From Agrocybe praecox (Eukaryota > Basidiomycota > Agaricomycetes > Agaricales > Agrocybaceae): a stretch of DNA of 38,376 nt. The notes beneath the pieces were generated by a model that saw only the letters and a program-made list of their open reading frames with translations, was not told where the DNA came from and searched no databases. Positions within the stretch are counted from its first letter, which is position 1. Every line of letters begins with the position of its first letter. The position numbers and the translations under genes are program-made. Positions 35,130 to 38,376 of the stretch are shown piece by piece. The stretch covers positions 1 through 38,376 of the forward strand of contig CAXHKQ010000122.1 of assembly GCA_964017145.1 (NCBI GenBank). The letters run 5' to 3'.

Positions 35130-35743
35130 CTGCACGTCGAACACAATTATTGTAGGATTGTCGGCGTTAGAACACATGTCTCGAGGACAATCGGACCAGA
35201 GGTTCCGGGGAATAATGTCGATGTGACCAATGTCAACGCGGTTGAAACACTAAACTCAATGGGATATAATATATAATGTCAATGAGACATAATGTCAAAG
35301 CCTGTGTTGGAGCCGAATAAAAAATATGTATAAAGCGGAGTTTGACTCGAATGGAGTTTAACGACAACATCTAATAATTATTAACGCTTTGATTCTGGAA
35401 CCGGAGTTACAATTATGGCGAGTTTTACGTTAACAATTTATAACAACACTTTACTCGGGTGGAGTTTTACGACAAAAGCTAGTTATGATCCCGTTGAGTC
35501 TGAAACCGGAGTCTTAATGATGTTGAATTCTACGTTAAAAAATTGTTCACTCAGGTGGAGTTTAACGACAAAATCTAGTTGTAATCTCTTCGAGCCCGAA
35601 ACCGGAGTTTCAATTATAGTGAGTTTAAGGTTTGAATGACATTTTAGGTTATTTCCATTGACATTATTCCCATCGATATTATTTCATTAGAGCTTAGTCA
35701 CTTAGACATTAGTCCACGACCCCCCATCCCGATATCATCATAC
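35130..35743 (-). repeat. 614-bp intron between exons B and C, filled by a tandem-repeat element
   Basis: About three copies of a 96-108-bp unit start at 35352, 35460 and 35556. Each begins TGGAGTTTAACGAC (the second has TTT-TAC) and contains GAAACCGGAGT about 50-60 bp later. They are flanked by TAATGTC-type motifs in opposite orientation: GGGAATAATGTCGATGTGAC near 35209-35228 on the left, and on the right the complement of CCATTGACATTATTCCCATC near 35657-35676. The layout is that of a small non-autonomous element with an internal minisatellite. Confidence 0.65.
35165..35169 (-). promoter_or_regulatory. Branch-site candidate upstream of exon C
   Basis: CTAAC within TTCTAACG on the minus strand, about 36 nt before the acceptor GACGTGCAG. 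Spacing and sequence match the metazoan branch point. Confidence 0.6.
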
Positions 35744-35910
35744 CTTATCAGCTGCCGCACGTCGGGACTTTGCAGACAACTTCCCAACATCGTCATCATC
35801 ATCGTCGTCATCCGAGTCACTATCGCTGTCGCGCCGGCCCCGAATCTCCGGGCACTTGGGGAACATTTGCATGCGCTCGAAGCTGTCCGCATCGCGTCTT
35901 TTCGGCGAAC
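35744..35910 (-). CDS. Exon B of the giant protein (acidic linker, about 55 residues)
   Basis: The exon is 167 nt. The acceptor is GCGCGCAG|GT at 35911 and the donor is GATAAG|GTAT with the exon ending at 35744. Two bases complete the codon opened by exon A (G|GT, glycine), and the exit is phase 0. The product starts SPKRRDADSFERMQMFPKCP, runs into alternating Asp/Ser and a block of eight Asp at about 35795-35830, and ends with a basic, alanine-rich stretch, KSRRAAADK. The sharp switch from basic to acidic to basic suggests a charged, flexible linker, but no function can be read from it. The frame is open upstream into the intron, so the acceptor was chosen by consensus and by phase match to exon A. 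The polypyrimidine tract is weak. Confidence 0.72.
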
Positions 35911-36916
35911 CTGCGCGCAGTATTTGGGGAGATATAATTGTATAGCATTGAACATTTGTGAATTGCACTCTGATGCTGTGTGCACGAGCTATAAGCATCT
36001 CGAGTAGTAGTATGACTGAATATTTCATGCATTTATGCAATATATGCTGGAAGGAGCAACTGCGCTCAACATATTCGTAGTGCTGTCATGATATTGTGAT
36101 GTCGATATTATATCGATTCCAATCGATGTAGCGTAGTAATTTAAATGTTTTATCCCATATGGAAATTCAATTGGAATTGTATATGTAACTGATGCTAGTA
36201 GAAGGTTAATAAGATAGGGACACTCTATCATTGGGCCCGAACCGCGAATTAATTTATCAATGTTCTGAGTTTTAATATTTTACCGAGCTAATAAGCTAGC
36301 AACGAGGTGTTAAAAGGACTAATATGCTAGTTACTTAGTTACAAAGAGTTAACAAGCTAACTCGCTAGTTACAAGGTCTTAAAATATCTTACAAGGTCTT
36401 ATATGATTAATAAGCTAGTTACAATGTCTGAACAAAACTCACAAGGTCCTAAAAGGCTAATAAGCTAGTAACAAGGTGTTAAAAGAGATAACACGCTTTG
36501 TCGCGAGGAGATATGCTCTTTCCTGGATTCAGCAACAAATATCAAGGTCTAAGACACCTCGAAGCAGCTTGTCAAGGAGTTCAATTCGAGTGAATTACCA
36601 TTCGAAGTAGAATATTCTAGAGCGGTGAATCGTAGCGCTTATTTGGTCAGAAAGATACTCCATATGATGATATAATTCCATTCTATAAAGCTATCTAAAT
36701 AATATAACATTTTTTGGATGATTTGTTCTCATATTTTGAAGAGACAATATGGAAATGGAAAACGACGAAGCACACATCCTTCAGCTATACAATATACAAT
36801 GCACATAGCTTTTGGAGAACACTAGACAAATAACATTGTCTGACGAACGTTAAGTACGGTGCATTAAGAATGCCGTGCCAAAATTCATGCTACTCTAATG
36901 TACTTTCCCACTCTAC
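35911..36916 (-). other. 1,006-bp intron between exons A and B, with a minisatellite
   Basis: Bounded by the donor GTAGAG at 36916 and the acceptor GCGCGCAG at 35911. It is AT-rich apart from the repeat block at 36285-36500. No coding sequence is supported. Confidence 0.65.
36285..36500. repeat. Degenerate minisatellite, unit of about 30 bp
   Basis: Imperfect tandem copies of a unit resembling GCTAATAAGCTAGTTACAAG plus GTGTTAAAAG. Clear units start near 36285, 36325, 36360, 36405 and 36455. The CTAGTTAC and AAGGT(C/G)TTAA elements recur in each. A related CTAGTTAGCT motif occurs in the repeat at the right edge. Confidence 0.75.
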
Positions 36917-37956
36917 CTGTTGGCGATTGCTCCGCACCACTTCCGCCATCACCACCACCACCACCACCTCGACCCACATCAACCGACCAATACGGTCGTC
37001 GCACCGGCGACTGCACTTTCGGCACCGTTCCTCCTCCGCCTGCCCTTCCGCCGCCACTCCGTCCCAGCACATCGACCAGCGCCCTTGGACTCGGTATCGA
37101 CTTCTGCATCTCGCCGCTTGCCGCCGCCGGCCGTCGCGGCGACTGCGAATCCTTCTCCGGATGCGACATCGATCGCCGTGTCACCGGCTTGCTGGTCGCC
37201 GGCCTCGATGGCGTGTCCTCCGAAATGGAGCGCATCTGCTCGGGTTTGGCGCCGCGCTGCTTCGACTGCGCTTCGTCGCGTTGGGCGGCCGCTGCGGCGG
37301 CAGCCGCAAAGCGTAGCATTTGTTGTTGGAGCGTTGGTGGTGCTGGCGGCTGCTGCTGAGGCGGTGGCGGCTGTTGGGGCGGCTGCTGAGGCGGAGGCTG
37401 CTGGTGTTGCTGCTGTTGCGCCACTTGCTGCTGCATCTGTTCACTGTTCGCCACATATTCGATGGTTTCCTTCGATGATCGTCTGCGAGGCGCCATCGGC
37501 CGCTGCAGCGGAACAGCCTGCACCAGTGGCGCCATCTGCCCGCCGTACGGCAGAAAACTCTCGGCACTGCGGACGGCCGGACCGGATCGGGCAGCGGGTC
37601 CGGAAACGGCCAGCGAATTCTGTCCGGCATGACCTATGCCGTTGCCGGTACTGACGGCCAATCCGGTCCCGACGGAGCCGGAGCCGTCCGCATAGCGCAC
37701 CTTCGAGTCGCTGGCGCTGTAGTGATTCTTGTAGGTGTTCTGCGTCGTCGTGGCGGCCGCCTCGTAGGCTGGCTGATCGTCCTCGTCGGCTTCGAGGAAG
37801 CTGTGCTGATTGTACATGCCCGGGTGACTGGAGCCGGCTTGATGGAACTGTTGTTGGTCCGAGCCGCCGGTGGTGTTGTTGTATTCGAGAAGGGCGGTTT
37901 TGGCGTCGCCGAAGGTTCGACGCTCCTCGTGCACGTGGCTCTGGCGGACGAGTTTG
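36917..37956 (-). CDS. Exon A of a giant unrecognised insect protein (internal coding exon, about 346 residues)
   Basis: The minus strand is open through this exon, and it is the most 5' coding exon visible. The acceptor reads AATCCAG at 37957-37963, after a T-rich stretch, and leaves the third base of a serine codon (entry phase 2). The donor is ACAG|GTAGAG with the exon ending at 36917, phase 1. The product begins SKLVRQSHVHEERRTFGD and is polar. A Gln/Pro-rich tract lies at about 37330-37440. A basic, phosphorylatable-looking segment PRRRSSKETIEYV lies near 37455-37495. A Ser/Pro segment rich in SP pairs follows, then a Gly-rich tail ending EQSPT. No catalytic domain, signal peptide or membrane segment is visible. 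Joining the donor to exon B gives an uninterrupted reading, which is the main support. Upstream exons and the true start codon must lie beyond the right edge. The acceptor is inferred; an alternative first exon beginning inside this ORF is possible. I do not recognise the protein. Confidence 0.75.
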
Positions 37957-38376
37957 CTGGATTGGGAGGCATAATACAAAGTATAAATATCATGAAAGAC
38001 ACTCTTTAAATGAATCCTAAGTATTGGTTCATCCTAGTTAGCTAAATTCAGATATCCGATCGTATTAGTTTGTTTGAATCCCACTTCTGACAATGGTTTT
38101 GGAGGAGTTTATGACTATTGAATCATCCAATCTAGCTCATGGAATTTAAATGATTCTTTAGTTTGGTTCTTCTCTAGTTAGCTTATCTAGTTAGCTGAAT
38201 TCAGATATCCGATCGAATTTGTTTGATAGAGCCTGTTAAAAAAATCCCACCTCAGGCGAAGGTTTTTAGGATAACTTTATGACTGTTGGACCATTTAATC
38301 TACCCAAAGTTCAAACCCATTTCAAAACAGATCACTCTTGTCTCTTCGACCGCCCCCTTCCCATCCCAACCTACCT
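37957..38376. other. Intron DNA upstream of exon A, with a tandem duplication
   Basis: A unit of about 150 bp occurs twice, at about 38005-38146 and 38147-38310. Both copies contain CTAGTTAGCT(A/G)AATTCAGATATCCGATCG and then ATCCCAC, a (T)TTATGACT segment and an ATC(C/T)A segment, with moderate divergence. The preceding exon of the gene lies beyond the right edge. The T-rich sequence at 37965-37985 serves as the polypyrimidine tract of exon A. Confidence 0.6.

Noticed and set aside
35130..35177. Upstream extension of exon C (ADNPTIIVFDVQ), which looks protein-like.
   Set aside because: It contains the CTAAC branch site and precedes a fitting acceptor. Starting at 35129 matches the phase 0 exit of exon B.
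1..38376. tRNA, rRNA, CRISPR, bacterial operon, viral or toxin genes.
   Set aside because: No cloverleaf with T-loop and anticodon elements, no rRNA-like sequence, no regular spacer-repeat array, and no recognisable viral or toxin proteins were seen.

Overview
The window is nuclear DNA of an arthropod, most probably an insect. The order cannot be settled from the sequence. The evidence is long AT-rich introns, canonical GT-AG introns on the minus strand, CA/TG- and CAG-rich low-complexity DNA, CpG that is not depleted, fossil Tc1/mariner DNA and several fold-back (long inverted repeat) elements. No bacterial features, rRNA, tRNA, CRISPR array or operon structure were seen.

One protein-coding gene can be supported, on the minus strand, and it is open at both ends of the window. 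Four coding exons fit together in phase. Exon A is 37956-36917, exon B 35910-35744, exon C 35129-35027 and exon D 20678-12635. Every junction has a GT donor and an AG acceptor, and the phases match (A/B phase 1, B/C phase 0, C/D phase 1, exit from D phase 1). Exon D is about 8 kb and encodes about 2,680 residues. Together the exons give over 3,100 residues of a very large, mostly disordered, Ser/Asp/Gln/Ala-rich protein with short ordered-looking islands. I do not recognise the family and assign no symbol. Exon D is read in one frame only if six single-base indels are allowed, five of them consistent with an extra base in a G/C run. This looks like assembly error, or less likely decay of the gene.

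The rest is intron. The 14.3-kb intron between C and D (20679-35026) and the intron of at least 12.6 kb after D (1-12634) alternate between AT-rich DNA and about a dozen GC/CpG-rich islands of 0.3-1 kb. Many islands carry a (CA)n block on one side and a (TG)n block on the other. The AT-rich parts hold the mobile DNA: a Tc1-like fossil with arms of about 310 bp (6327-7968), near-complete palindromes (2415-3366, 22523-23685), an element with nested repeats (30701-31474), and a diverged repeat family present in opposite orientation on the two sides of exon D (11262-11785 and 25985-26420).

The points most worth following are the giant symmetric exon D, which could be skipped without changing frame, the opposite-orientation repeats that flank it, the cluster of frameshifts inside it, and the regularly spaced CA/TG islands.
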